Part shown: piece by piece, positions 11,521-23,200 of the stretch | Layout: every line of letters begins with the position of its first letter | How positions within the stretch are numbered: the first letter of the stretch is position 1 | Source: Helianthus annuus | Taxonomy: Eukaryota; Streptophyta; Magnoliopsida; Asterales; Asteraceae | Length of the DNA: 64,000 nt | NCBI RefSeq assembly: GCF_002127325.2 | Contig: NC_035436.2 | Location: 106,663,591-106,727,590 of the forward strand | Direction of reading: 5' to 3' | Notes under the pieces: model-generated | What the model saw: only the letters and a program-made list of their open reading frames with translations | The model's database searches: none | What the model was told of the DNA's origin: nothing | Program-made: the position numbers and the translations under genes

Positions 11521-13210
11521 CATATGGAATGTCTATAAATACCTTGAGATGGCACACTAGACAATTCACCACCCAACACCACAAAACTACTCTCTCCTCT
11601 CCCTCAAAAACATTCGGCCGAACACCCCTTGATCATCCATCATATTTTTCGATTTTGTTCTTCACATTCCAACATCATACAAGTGTCAAGTGTCACGCAT
11701 AAGAAGGCTTGGTGCACTCAGAGCTCGAAGGACCTCTTTCTCTAGCTTTTATCCACCACATTCGCGTCTAGATACTTCCCTAGCCTCGAGCTAGTGGTAT
11801 GTTGCTTAAAACACATTCTTGAGCTATTTTGAAGTGGTTAATGTGATGTGTAATGATTAAAACTCGAAATCTTACAAAATGGTGCATTAAAGTCTACTAA
11901 AAACATGAAAAATGATGGTTAAAAGCTCACTAGTTGTGTAAATGTTGTAGTAATTGAAATTTGTGATTATTTAGGCCCGATCTACGTTGTGGTAGCTCGG
12001 ATCATCATTTAACCCTGTTTGGTTAAGATCATGGATCTTGACATAAGCTTGTTTGAAATGGTGCAAGGGTTAAAAGGTGAAACTCTACCACACAAGAAAC
12101 ATGAACTTGTGTAAAAGTATTTTTACTTATGAAATAGTGTCTAAAACTAGCCGATCTATGTGTCCACAAGTGGTATTTTCAAAAGACCAAGCGTCAAAAG
12201 AAATCACATGTTCTAATCCGGATCTTACACAAACAAAAGTGATTTTTTGTGATCAAACAAGTGTGCGAACACTAGTGTAACAAAAGTTTTAACAAAGAAA
12301 TAATTTTCGTAAAAACCGACTAGAAGTTGTGGAACTTCATATTCTTTAAAAATAAAGTTTTTTTTTTTAAGAAATTAAACTTATTTTTAAAGATAACAAG
12401 ACTTACTAAATGTGGTAGTAAATTACTACACATTTTTGTAAATATGCAAGTTCATGAAATGGGGAAAATTAGTGATTGTTGTTGATAATTGTTGTTGATG
12501 ATTATTGTTGATAATTGTTGTTGATGATTATTGTTGATAATTGTTGTTGATGATTGTTGACGATTTAAAAGAAAATAAACACATGTTTTGAAAACATGGG
12601 AAACCTCCATTTTTAGGGGAAACTCTGTCAAAATTTTTATAAATTTTGACACTTAGAAAAATATAAGTTTTTGAAGAACTTATTCCCTAAAAATGTATTT
12701 AAAGGTATTACCAAGGTTTCCCTAATTTTTGGTGATAAGAAATGAGGATTTCTTCAAAAATAAAAGTGGATATAAATATGTATATTTTTGAGAGAAAAAT
12801 ATATATTATTTTATCACCAACTTTTGTGCTAAGTGTATATAGTATGTGTTATACGTGCTAGCGTATTGAGACGTAAAGATACACTAAATACTCATGAGGA
12901 GTATAAACATGAAAATACACATACAACATGCTTAGACACATACAAGAGGATATATTTATGAAAATATATTACTTGGACAAAATACATAATTCGGGTGCGA
13001 AATACAAGATATGTATATTTATTTTTGAGAAAATGATATAAGACAAATAGTTAAAAATATAAATATTTTTAACACAAGAACACAAATACAAAATATAGTG
13101 ACTTGCACTTGTGCGACACAAGTCTAGTGACTAACGTTAATAAAACGCGTTTAGGTCACGACGCTAGATAAGCAACTCCGGTGAAGTTTACGACGCAGGA
13201 ACGCAAAGTT

Positions 13211-13985
13211 GTGAGTTCATGCTCCCCCTTTTCTTTAACTGTTTTTGGTTTTATAACTCTCGGGGGTGAAATACATGTTACAAATATTATAATTTTTTTT
13301 ACAAGTAGTAAAAATACAAGAAGCACTCTTGGTGAGAATGAGTACCGAGTGCAATACGAATCGAGAATACAAAAATACGAGAAGCACACTTGGTGAGAAC
13401 GAGAACCAAGTATGATGTGCTTTAAGAAATGCCTAGAAATTACTAGATCATGTGAGCATAGACTTAATACTAAAAATGCCATAAAGTCTTGGTGAAAACT
13501 AGTACCAAGCCATTAAAAACATTCAGTAATTAGGGACGAGGGTTAGATCTAACGGGTACGGCCGAGCCCCACTCATGGTCCTTATGTGACCTCTTGAGTG
13601 CTTCGGTGTCCTAGTCGAGGTAAATCGACACAGTCGAGGTAAATCGACACAGTCGAGGGTAATCGACACAGTCAAGGGAAATTGACACAGTCGAGGTTAA
13701 TCGACACAGTCGAGGGTAATCGACATAGTTAAAGGAGCCAACACTAATGCTCCATAAGTCCTCACATGCCTTAAAGGAGCCAACACTAATGCTCCATATG
13801 TCCTCACATGCCGAAATGTCTTTGTACAAACATTCAATTAGTACGTGGTGTACACAAGAAAACTTGATTTTTGCAAGAATACTTTATTTATACAAGATAC
13901 ATACCATGTTTTCATACTCGGTATGCAAAACGCATGAACTCGCTCAACTTTATGTTGATGTTTTCCAAAATTACATGTATTTCAG
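13211..13985 (+). other. Predicted leader intron in alpha 3' LTR
   Basis: Donor GTGAGTTCATG and acceptor ACATGTATTTCAG conserved as in the 5' LTR. Only the 5' copy would matter for the genomic transcript. Confidence 0.45.
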
Positions 13986-14243
13986 GTGACAGGATGGATC
14001 TTGGGCGCAAGTGTTGTAACTAGAAGTAGACTACAAGTTTAGATGTCATCCACTTTTGTTGAATTGTAACCTAGATGAAGGTTGTGTTTTAAAACTTAAA
14101 TGACAAGTGTTTGTGATCCTCAAAATTTTCCGAATGGATGAACATCGTTTTAAATCATGTAGTTGTTTATTATGATCGAATGCAATGATAACAAGCTAGT
14201 CACACATCATACGCTTCCGCAAAAGACAGGGTGTGACATTTGC

Positions 14244-14614
14244 AAACAATCTACTATCAAATACCCCCATGATTTACAACCCATGGATTTTGACAGTTAG
14301 AAAACCGTTTTTCAACCTGTGACAGTAATCATGCTTGTTCAGCCGTGAGGGTTTCAGCGTATTCAATCAACACATATTTTTGTAATTTTCTATTTTTGAC
14401 AAAAATTGAAAACAAACATATTTTTGATTTTTAATTTTTCAAATTTTTAGGATTTTGAAATATTATTTATTTATGTACAGAAAACACATAAACTCCCTGT
14501 TTCAAACAACACAGGGTCCAGCAGCCTTTGCTTCCTCTTCATGTGCCAGGCTGCTCCAATTTACAATTTCACAATCTTCAGATTCCTTGAGCACCTGCAC
14601 ATTCAACTATTTAA
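14244..14614 (-). other. Copia sequence after the long Gag ORF
   Basis: It follows the stop of the 943-codon ORF. A 31-codon open stretch at 14594-14502 (VLKESEDCEIVNWSSLAHE) may be a displaced Gag tail. The rest is AT-rich and noncoding. No DSG-type protease or GAG pre-integrase motif follows, as it would in an autonomous copia element. Confidence 0.5.
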
Positions 14615-17470
14615 TTATTTGAACAACGCAACCCAAGCCTGTTTAGATTCAGGTAGTTGAATATGAATCTTTCCAGGTAAGACTGGATAATTTCTTTCAT
14701 TTTTCTCAAAAACATTATCAATTTTAATCTCAACTTTTTCATCTTTTACCGAATTGTCATTTTTCTTAACATTCCATGTTTGACCTTTCGGTGTACCACG
14801 TTTGTAAAAATGTGAATCTTTTTGAACATTTTGATTTTGAGCAACAACTTGTGGTTTCCAAAACTGTTGGGGTTTTGTCATATCAACTGAAGTTTTCCAA
14901 CTTTGTGTTGTTCTAAATCTGGGTGTGTGAGAATTCCAGGTCTGTCTTGAATCAAACCTGTTCAGGTTTGATTTCCAATTTTGATTCGAAGCAAACTTGT
15001 TTGTGTTGTACCTCCAAGTTTGTTTTGAATCAAATCTGGTTGACCTTTGTCTCACATTCTCAGATTTTTGTTTCTCAGAATCAATCTTCTTGTTGTCAAC
15101 ATCCACAGGTGTTAGATTTAGACACTTGCGTGCAAGATGTCCTTTTTGATCACATTTGAAACATGTTCTCATGGACACATCTTTGACCTGTGGTTGTTGC
15201 TTTTTCTTTTGTGCCTCAAACTCAGCGTTAGACTGCCTCATTTTGAGTTCTTTCTCTTCAGCTAAACTGTTTCCTTGAACAAAACTCAATTTAGCCTGAT
15301 AATTTGGCACTTCATTTTTCTTTCGATTCTGTTTCTTCTTATAACCCAACCCAGCCTTCATGTTTTTCTTTTTGACACCCGGTTTGTTATAAAAAGTTTT
15401 GTGACCTTTACCAGCAAATTTTGAAATCTCAGATTTTTCAATCTCAACCATTTTGAAAACCTGATCAACCTTTTCTGAAATCACATTCTGAATCGGGAAT
15501 ACAACATCTAAGAATAATTTGTCTGATCCAATCATGGTATAAACCAATCCCTTTGAATCATCATTCAAATTTTTCTTGGATTTTGTGTTTTTCAGATATC
15601 CATCATGAAAGTTTCCCTCATTTTCATCTTGTGATTCAGTTTTACCTGTATCAACCGACTCTTCTTTGAAAACACTTTCAACAACCTTACCTACCACCTC
15701 TGAATCACTGATATCAGATTTGGTGTAAGTCACATCGATGTTATCGGGTAACTGGTCAACCATGTTGATTACTTTTTCCACTTTTTCGCCATCATAGAAT
15801 GTATAATTATTCTCCAACGGTGGTGGAACTTGATGGTATTCAGACCCTATTCCCTTTTTGTTCTTTTCAGACTCTTTCTCATCGGGTGTGATGTTGAAAA
15901 TACGTTCCAGAATATATGAAGATGAATGATAGCTTTGCAATTTATTGACCAACTTTTCTTTGTCTGCCAATTCTTGTTTAAGATTAGCAACATCATCAAT
16001 ATATTGGTTTAACACTCTTTGTTTATCTTCAAACCTAGCTTCAAGAAATTTAGTGTTTCTTTGACAAGCACACAATCTATCATCTAGACTTTTGAATTTA
16101 CTTTTTAAAGTTTCATAAGCTTCTTTTACAGTTTCATATGACAATTTCATTACATCATATTCTTTTTGCAACTCTTGAATTTTGATGTCTTTTGGAACAC
16201 ATTCGTTGCAAACAGCTGAACACTTTTCTTTTAAAACCTTGTTTTCTGTTTCAAGATCATCACATTTTTGTTTTAATTTTTCATTTTCTTGTTTCAAAAA
16301 ATTTTCATTTTCAATCATCTCATGACATTTTTCTTTGAAATTTTTTTCTATTTTAGTGAATTCGATGTCTCTGTTGTTGAGTTTTTCATCTTTCTCAATA
16401 CAAGAACTGCACGTTTTCATGCATTTCTTGCATTGTTGTTCAGCTTCATTATCAATTTTATCAGCAGTATCAGTTTGAATAATTACCTTAGTGACTGGCA
16501 CTGTGGTTTCCTCTGCTTTCTGAATCTGATCTTCCTCAACAACTTGCGTTTTCTCTTCAACAACTTCCTCAGCTTTCTCTTCAACCTTCTTCACTTCATT
16601 CACCATCTTCTCACTCTCAGTCACAATTTCTTCAACTGTTTTCTTCTTCTTCTCCAGGCTAGCAAATATCACCTTCCGAATACCTTCTTCAACCTGCTCT
16701 TTGTACCTCAGAATCTCCCTAAGGCCTTTCCACCAAACACTCACAGTAGGTATGGCAGCAACTAATGCATCAAGATCAACCATCTTTGGATCAACCGTTG
16801 AGTTTCCTTGAGGATCAACATAGCATTCTTTTTCTTTGCTCCACCTGCCTGCTCGTGTTGCTTCTTTGTAAGCATCATATACATCATCCAATCTTAGACG
16901 TGCATGTCTTTCTTCACGAGTAAGTGTTATTTCAGCAGTCATCGCCTTAACTTCCACTCCAGCAATCTCTTTGTCATGTTGACTCCAATCATAACCTTCA
17001 TCATCATGGATTATGAAACCAGGTGATTTTGCCTCTTTCAACCGTTCTTCCCAATCAAGACCTTGAGCTATAGATTCATAATCATCATCTATACTATCCA
17101 CATTTTGATCACAATATGACAAAGCAACTCTCTTTTCTTTGGATGATACTCCATCAATTTGCTTTCTGATTGGCTGATCAGTGTTCTTGTGATATATTGC
17201 CTTTTTGTAATAATCCTCACGAAACGGATTTACACTTTCATCAGCTCTGTTGTTTGGACATTCTCTTTTGAAGTGACCTTTTTCCTTACATTTGAAGCAA
17301 GTTACTTTGTTCTTGTCAAAACCCATCTTCGTTTCAGGTCCTTCCAAACATCTTCTGCCAGTGATCTCCATGAATCGTTGTGCTCTTCGAATGACACTTG
17401 CCATGCACCAACGAATATCCATGAGTTCCATTTCTTCTGGATCCACCTGATCCTAATCCTCTTTCGTGAT
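14615..17470 (-). pseudogene. Copia Gag C-terminal part: two CCHC knuckles and coiled coil
   Basis: A 943-codon open frame (17446 to 14615) continues the Gag broken by L1. One in-frame TAG lies upstream near 17455-17453, so this copy is interrupted. Knuckle one, CFKCKEKGHFKREC, is at residues 50-63. It is followed by an acidic region, a Glu/Lys-rich coiled coil (about 260-520) with CXXC pairs, a basic stretch, and knuckle two, CFKCDQKGHLARKC (about 764-777). The tail repeats an F-D/A-S-x-Q-T/N-W motif about every 12-16 residues. The protein should bind nucleic acid and oligomerise. Asteraceae annotations often call such proteins CCHC zinc-finger proteins (my recollection). It ends at KQAWVALFK with no pol behind it. 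Confidence 0.82.
17466..17470. other. Target-site duplication GTGAT, left copy of L1
   Basis: GTGAT precedes the L1 5' LTR and is repeated at 27471-27475 directly after the 3' LTR. The copia Gag frame reads through if one copy and the element are removed. Confidence 0.95.
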
Positions 17471-17779
17471 TGTGACAACTCGAAATTTAGAACCTTTCGT
17501 TGTAACTTGCTTGTACGTTATGTGACTAGTTTAAATGATAACGTGAACCTTTTTATGTGATAAGTGCTTTGTTACGTGTGTATTGTATTTATATGTGTAC
17601 GTGTTATATGTGAACCGAGAACCCGACACGAAACAACAAGGAACCCGACTCGAGACCATGAGGTCTCGAGTGACTAGTAATCGGTTTTGGGCCTTGGGCC
17701 GAGAATCCTTTGGCCGGTTGGGCCTTTGGGCCGTAAACCCCACTCGAAACCCACTAAGGGTGCACACTTGGAACTAGCC

Positions 17780-17789
17780 TATATATAAA
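17780..17789 (+). promoter_or_regulatory. TATA box of L1 5' LTR
   Basis: TATATATAAA, about 40 bp downstream of TGGGCC-type motifs and upstream of a CA/CT-rich leader. Conserved at 25307-25316 in the 3' LTR. Confidence 0.7.
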
Positions 17790-18510
17790 CTACCCTTAGT
17801 TAGTTCTTGCCATTTGTTGAACAATACAACACACACACTCTCCTACTTCTCTCTCTAAGCCTTAAGAACACAAACACACCTCCAAGACTCTCGGATCTAA
17901 TCGGTTAGCACAAGGACTCTCGGGTTTGGAACTTTGGATCGGCACACACACACCTCACCAACCGGTTAGTATTTCTTGTTGGATATTGTTGAATGCATAA
18001 GTGTCAAATATGTTCATGATGTGTTTGTGCTTGAATAAATGTATGATGAGATTATGTGACAATATGTTAAGTTGTTAAGTTTTACATAATGTTTTGAAAA
18101 AGAAATCGGTTCATGGTATGACAAAAAGGTGAATGATGATATTGGTTGCATTTGGGTTTGATCCGAAAAGTTTGGGTGTTTATACTAAGAAAAATCGGCT
18201 AATAAATATGGTTGTCAAGTAGGATGCATGCTAGAAAATTGTATCTTGATGGTTGTTCATGATTTTGGGTGAATAAGTGTTGTTTATGTTATGAAGAACT
18301 TGAATATATGCTTTGAATATGTGAAGAACACTTTGAATGATAGTTAAGAATGTGAAAACCCTTGTGATTTTGATCCATCTTTGACTAGTAACCTGATTAG
18401 GAAAACTGTTAGTGGAATGCTATTGGTAGTTTCCGGATTTGGGCCTGATTATACTGTACCATTAATCTGACCATCTGCATCAACACGTGAACTTGAAAAC
18501 GACTGCTACC

Positions 18511-18762
18511 GACTCGCAATCACGCAGTTGCGACTCGCAACCACAGCGTGATGACTCGAGACCACGCGGTTGCGACTCGCAACCATAGCAGGACAAGCCG
18601 AAACCACAGGTTACGAGTCCCGTTGCGACTCGAGACCTCAGCATGATGAACCGAGACTACGGTTGCGACACCGGTTGCGACTCGCAACCATCCATAATCA
18701 ACACACAGCATGACTCGAGACCATGCTTGCGAGTCCGGTTGCGACTCGAGACCACACTTTTT
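18511..18762 (+). repeat. Interspersed GACTCGAGACC / GACTCGCAACC motifs
   Basis: Around ten copies of an 11-bp motif, alternating between the GAG and GCA versions and often preceded by GGTTGC. A few copies also occur near 17645. Present identically at 26038-26280. Confidence 0.75.
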
Positions 18763-19024
18763 GGGCCTTAGTTAATGGGCCAGACTGATGGGCTTCTGTG
18801 TTAACTGCTTTTACGTGTTTGGGCCTAAGTAGTTGGGCTGAACTTGTGAACCGTATGTGCTACTGTTGACTGTTAACTGTTACTGCTAAACGTGCTTGCC
18901 AAACATGTTGAACATTTGTGCACTACTTGGTTCGAATCTGATTATACGTGATATCCGTGTTAGGACGTTATTGACTACTTGCGACTTGATTGACTTTCTG
19001 TGTTTGACTGCCGAGCAAACCAAG

Positions 19025-19665
19025 GTGAGTTCACACCCTTTACAAAGCATGGGATTCCCTGGGTTGGGAACGGGGTTAAGGAACGTGGTTCCTCGTCTAC
19101 CTTGGGTAGGACGTCAGTGGTTCAGGAATGTGATTCCTCGTCCGGATGGACGGATAAACGTACTAGACTAAAACTCTATCACGAAGTCCCTCCTTTTTGT
19201 ATCGACTAATCGCCGGGCCAATGGCGAGCGGGTCATTAGTTAGATAGCGCTATTTAGGTCTGACAAGCCTCACACCGTGCCGCAGAGGACGGGCGTGAAC
19301 TAATGGATCTGGGGCACGTCAATGATGATAGACATTGATGTTTTCAGGGCACATAAACATGACTACAGTCAGCAATCGATACGGTAACGAGTCTAGTATA
19401 CACATGGGGTAGCCCCCACGGCTGGAGAGCCAGATGATGTACATGGGGTAGCCCCCACGGCCGAAATGCCTGATAACTACATGGGGTAGCCCCCACGGCC
19501 GGAGTGCCGGAGTAACTGGGAACGAACTGGTCACGTTTTTAAACTATGGGGTAACCCCCACGGCAGGATGCCAGATAAAGTAAACTGTTTTCGAAACAAC
19601 TAAAACGAACGCCCACCCGTGAACTCACTCAACTAGTTGTTGACTCGTTACTACATGCTTTGCAG
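19025..19665 (+). other. Predicted leader intron in L1 5' LTR (641 bp)
   Basis: Donor CCAAG|GTGAGTTCAC is a near-perfect plant 5' splice site. Acceptor CATGCTTTGCAG|G ends at 19665, after TGAACTCACTCAAC. Splicing would remove several short upstream ORFs from the leader. Inferred only. Confidence 0.6.
19403..19571 (+). repeat. CATGGGGTAGCCCCCACGG minisatellite
   Basis: Three units about 39 bp apart plus a diverged fourth near 19544. Each unit contains GGGGTAGCCCC, which can fold on itself. Lies within the predicted intron. Repeated at 26930-27098. Confidence 0.85.
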
Positions 19666-19946
19666 GACCATAGGTACTCAGTGGGAGCTTGCATGGAGGA
19701 GGATCGTTGTGGGACAGGGATTGCTACAAGACTATGTTAAACTTGAAACTTTTGGAACTTATGTTATAACTTTAAACTTATGCTTCCGCTTGCAACTTAA
19801 CTTGTTTGTTTTGAAACACCAATTGTGATGGTTAAACTTTTATAACTACTTATATGCTTGTTCAGTATGATTGGTGGCTGGATCCTGGTCAGTCACGCCC
19901 TCGGAGCGGGCGTTATCCGCAGGTGGATTTTGGGGGTGTGACAGAT

Positions 19947-19958
19947 TGGTATCAGAGC
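19947..19958 (+). other. L1 primer-binding site
   Basis: TGGTATCAGAGC three bases after the LTR end, complementary to initiator methionine tRNA. Confidence 0.92.
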
Positions 19959-20251
19959 CATTGGTTATAGTGAACTTGGTTTTAATAAAGGAGAAACGTT
20001 TTTGTTAAAACCAGACTATAACCGGTTTAGTGCTCAACGGTCCACAACGACACTTCGCTCCTCATGCAAGGCTCGACGTTCTAGGTAATATGATGTATGT
20101 ATATTGCCTACTTGTTAGTTACGTAGTACATTGCTCATGGCATGCTTGATTAGTATAGCTACTGTTGTTTGAACGCGTGTGTACTTACTCTGTCCTACTA
20201 TCGTGCTTTCGCGAACCTCTCTCACACGTATTGCTTTTATTATGAAGAACC
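19959..20251 (+). other. L1 leader between primer site and gag
   Basis: About 290 bp with no ORF of note. Expected to hold the packaging signal, though none is recognisable by eye. Confidence 0.5.
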
Positions 20252-23200
20252 ATGTCTGGACGCGTTAACATGACACAAGCCCAGTTGACGGCTTTGATCA
20301 ACGAGCGAGTTGCCGCAGCGCTCGCAGCTGCACACGCAGGAGGTATATCCTGCAGTCCGAAATTGTCCTAGGATCATTTGGATCCTACTCTCGTGAACCA
20401 ACCTTTGTGTTAAACTCTGTCTTTTCTTTCACCTACCTTAGGTCAGGCACCGGTGTGCACTTTTAAGACTTTTATGGACTGTCGACCCACGACTTTTAGC
20501 GGCACTGAAGGAGCAGTAGGTCTCCTACACTGGTTTGAGAAACTGGAGTCTGTGTTCGAAATGTGCGAATGCCCTGAAGCGCGCAGGGTGAAGTATGCTA
20601 CTGGTACTCTCGAGGGTTTGGCCCTCACGTGGTGGAATGCTCAAGTGCAGATGTTAGGGTTGGTTGCTGCCAACGCCACCCCATGGGAAACTTTCAAGGA
20701 AATGATCAGGGAGGAATACTGCAGTCGTGACGACATTCACAAACTGGAAGATGAGTTCTACAATCTTAAGATGTCGGGGTCAGAAATTGAGGCATACACT
20801 AAGAGATCGCATGAGCTTGCTTTGTTGTGTCCTACTATGGTGGATCCTCCCTACAAGCGAATTGAACTCTATCTCAAGGGCTTGGTGCCAGAGATCCAAA
20901 GTCATGTGACTTCAGCAAGGTTGACTACCATCCAGCAGGTTGTACAGTTGGCTCACCGTCTTACTGACCAAGCGGTGGAGCAGAACAAGTTACCGAAGCG
21001 TATAGGTGCTGCAACTACTTCTGGTGCTTCTAGTGGGGATAAACGGAAATGGGATGGAACTTCAAGCAGGGGTTCAACTTCAGTGCAAACTCAGTCTCAG
21101 CAGAGAAAGACGGACGATCACAAGAGCCCCAGTCAGCAGTCGTCTGGTGGTCAAAGTCATGGTGGATACAAGGGGAATCACCCCAAGTGCAATCGCTGCA
21201 GCCTACACCACAGTGGGCCATGCACCAGGGGCAACTGTCATCGATGCAACAAGCCTGGTCATGTTGCAAAGGATTGCAGAAGCGCATACCCCGTCAACCA
21301 GAATCGTCAGCAACCTCAGCAGAATCAGCGACAGCAGCAGGGTAACAACAAAGGGTGCTTTCAGTGTGGAGCTGAAGGTCATTTCAAGAAAGATTGTCCC
21401 CAACTGAACCAGAACAACAACAACAACCAGGGGAATGGTAACAATGGAAACAACAACAATGGTGCTAGGGGACGAGTGTTCGTGATTGGTCAAGGTGAAG
21501 CAAGGAATGATCCCAACGTGGTGACGGGTAAGTTCCTTCTCGACGACTTTTATGTTACAGTCTTATTTGATTCGGGTGCCGATACTAGCTATGTGTCACT
21601 AGAAGTTAGTAAGATGCTTAAGCGTATTCCTACACCCCTGAGCGACAAGCACACCGTAGAGCTAGCTAATGGTAAGAGTTTGGAAGCCTCACACGTAGTC
21701 AAGGGTTGCCAGCTTATTCTCGCTAACCAGACCTTCTCTATCGATCTTATTCCTATTGTCTTGGGTAGTTTCGACGTTGTCATTGGGATGGATTGGTTAT
21801 CCCAACACCGAGCAGAGATTCTTTGCAACGAGAAGATCGTTCGTATTCCTGGTCTAGGTAGTGAACCTCTCATGATTCGTGGCGACAAGAGAAGTGCTGT
21901 TGAGAACATTATCTCTCTTCTTAAGGCTCAGAAGTGCTTACGAAAGGGCCACACTGCGATTTTGGCTCTAGTTACTGATACCACAGAGAAGGAGAAGAAG
22001 TTAGAAGATTTTCCCGTTGTACGCGACTATCCTGAGGTATTCCCTGAGGAATTACCTGGTCTTCCGCCCCATCGCCAAGTCGAGTTTCAGATTGATCTAG
22101 CTCCTGGAGCCGCGCCTGTAGCCCGTGCACCTTATCGTTTAGCGCCATCAGAGTTGGAAGAACTCTCCACGCAACTACAAGAACTCTTGGATAAGGGTTT
22201 TATTCGTCCTAGCTCATCGCCTTGGGGAGCTCCAGTGTTATTTGTGAAGAAGAAGGACGGTACCTTCAGAATGTGTATCGACTATCGCGAACTCAACAAG
22301 GTGACTGTGAAGAATCGTTATCCTCTACCGCGTATTGACGACTTGTTCGACCAGTTGCAGGGGTCGAGCTACTATTCAAAGATCGATCTGAGATCGGGAT
22401 ATCATCAGCTGAGAGTTCGGGAAGAGGATGTCTCTAAGACGGCCTTTAGAACTCGTTATGGGCACTATGAGTTTCTGGTCATGCCGTTTGGGCTGACGAA
22501 CGCACCGGCAGTTTTTATGGATTTGATGAATCGAGTGTGCAAGCCGTACCTGGATAAGTTTGTTATAGTCTTTATCGACGACATCCTGATCTATTCTAAG
22601 AGCAAGGAAGAGCACGAACAACATCTACGACTTATTTTGGAACTCCTTCGGAAGGAACAGCTTTACGCGAAATTCTCGAAATGCGACTTCTGGCTTCGAG
22701 AGGTCCATTTCCTAGGGCATGTGGTGAACAAGGATGGGATTCACGTTGATCCATCCAAAGTGGAATCTATTAAGGACTGGCCTGCGCCTCGCACACCAAA
22801 GGAAATTCGCCAATTTTTGGGATTGGCAGGTTACTACAGGAGATTCATTAAGGATTTTTCTAAGATCGCGCAGCCTCTCACGTTGTTAACACAGAAAGGC
22901 GTTGTTTATCATTGGGGAAACGCACAAGAGTTAGCTTTTCAGCATCTAAAGGATAGACTTTGTAGTGCACCTATCCTTTCATTGCCAGAGGGCACAGAAG
23001 ATTTTGTGGTTTACTGTGATGCATCAATTCAAGGTCTTGGTTGTGTATTGATGCAACGAGATAAAGTCATAGCCTACGCCTCACGACAACTCAAAGTTCA
23101 CGAGAAGAACTACACGACACATGATTTGGAACTGGGAGCTGTTGTTTTCGCACTTAAACTATGGCGGCATTACCTGTACGGAACCAAGTGCGCCATCTAC

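Larger units (their letters stand above)
2098..14238 (+). mobile_element. Ty3/gypsy element alpha, young but pol-defective (12.1 kb)
   Basis: Two LTRs of 3679 and 3672 bp flank a 4790-bp interior. TTTGC is duplicated at 2093-2097 and 14239-14243. A primer site follows the 5' LTR and a polypurine tract precedes the 3' LTR. The interior holds a leader, a once-frameshifted gag and a pol full of stops. The LTRs differ at only about nine positions plus three array or run length changes: one 19-bp unit lost, one 11-bp unit gained, one extra T. These sum exactly to the 7-bp length difference. The element is inserted antisense relative to its copia host. Confidence 0.95.
10567..14238 (+). repeat. Alpha 3' LTR (3672 bp)
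   Basis: Near-identical to 2098-5776. It carries the tandem array (11168-11520), TATA box (11534-11541), predicted leader intron (13211-13985) and six-unit 19-bp array (13612-13728). It is followed directly by the TTTGC duplication and copia sequence. Confidence 0.95.
17471..19943 (+). repeat. L1 5' LTR (2473 bp)
   Basis: It runs from TGTGACAACTCG to GGGTGTGACA. It carries TGGGCC motifs (17688-17735 and 18766-18840), a TATA box, a field of GACTCGAGACC / GACTCGCAACC motifs (18511-18762), a predicted leader intron and a CATGGGGTAGCCCCCACGG repeat. Confidence 0.95.

Noticed and set aside
16289..16765. 158-codon plus-strand ORF rich in Phe and Leu
   Set aside because: It is the opposite strand of the Glu/Lys-rich coiled coil of the copia Gag. 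GAA/AAG codons read backwards give TTC/CTT, a common shadow.
19947..19958. tRNA-like match TGGTATCAGAGC
   Set aside because: Only the 12-18 bases complementary to the tRNA 3' end are present, always just after an LTR. These are primer sites, not tRNA genes.
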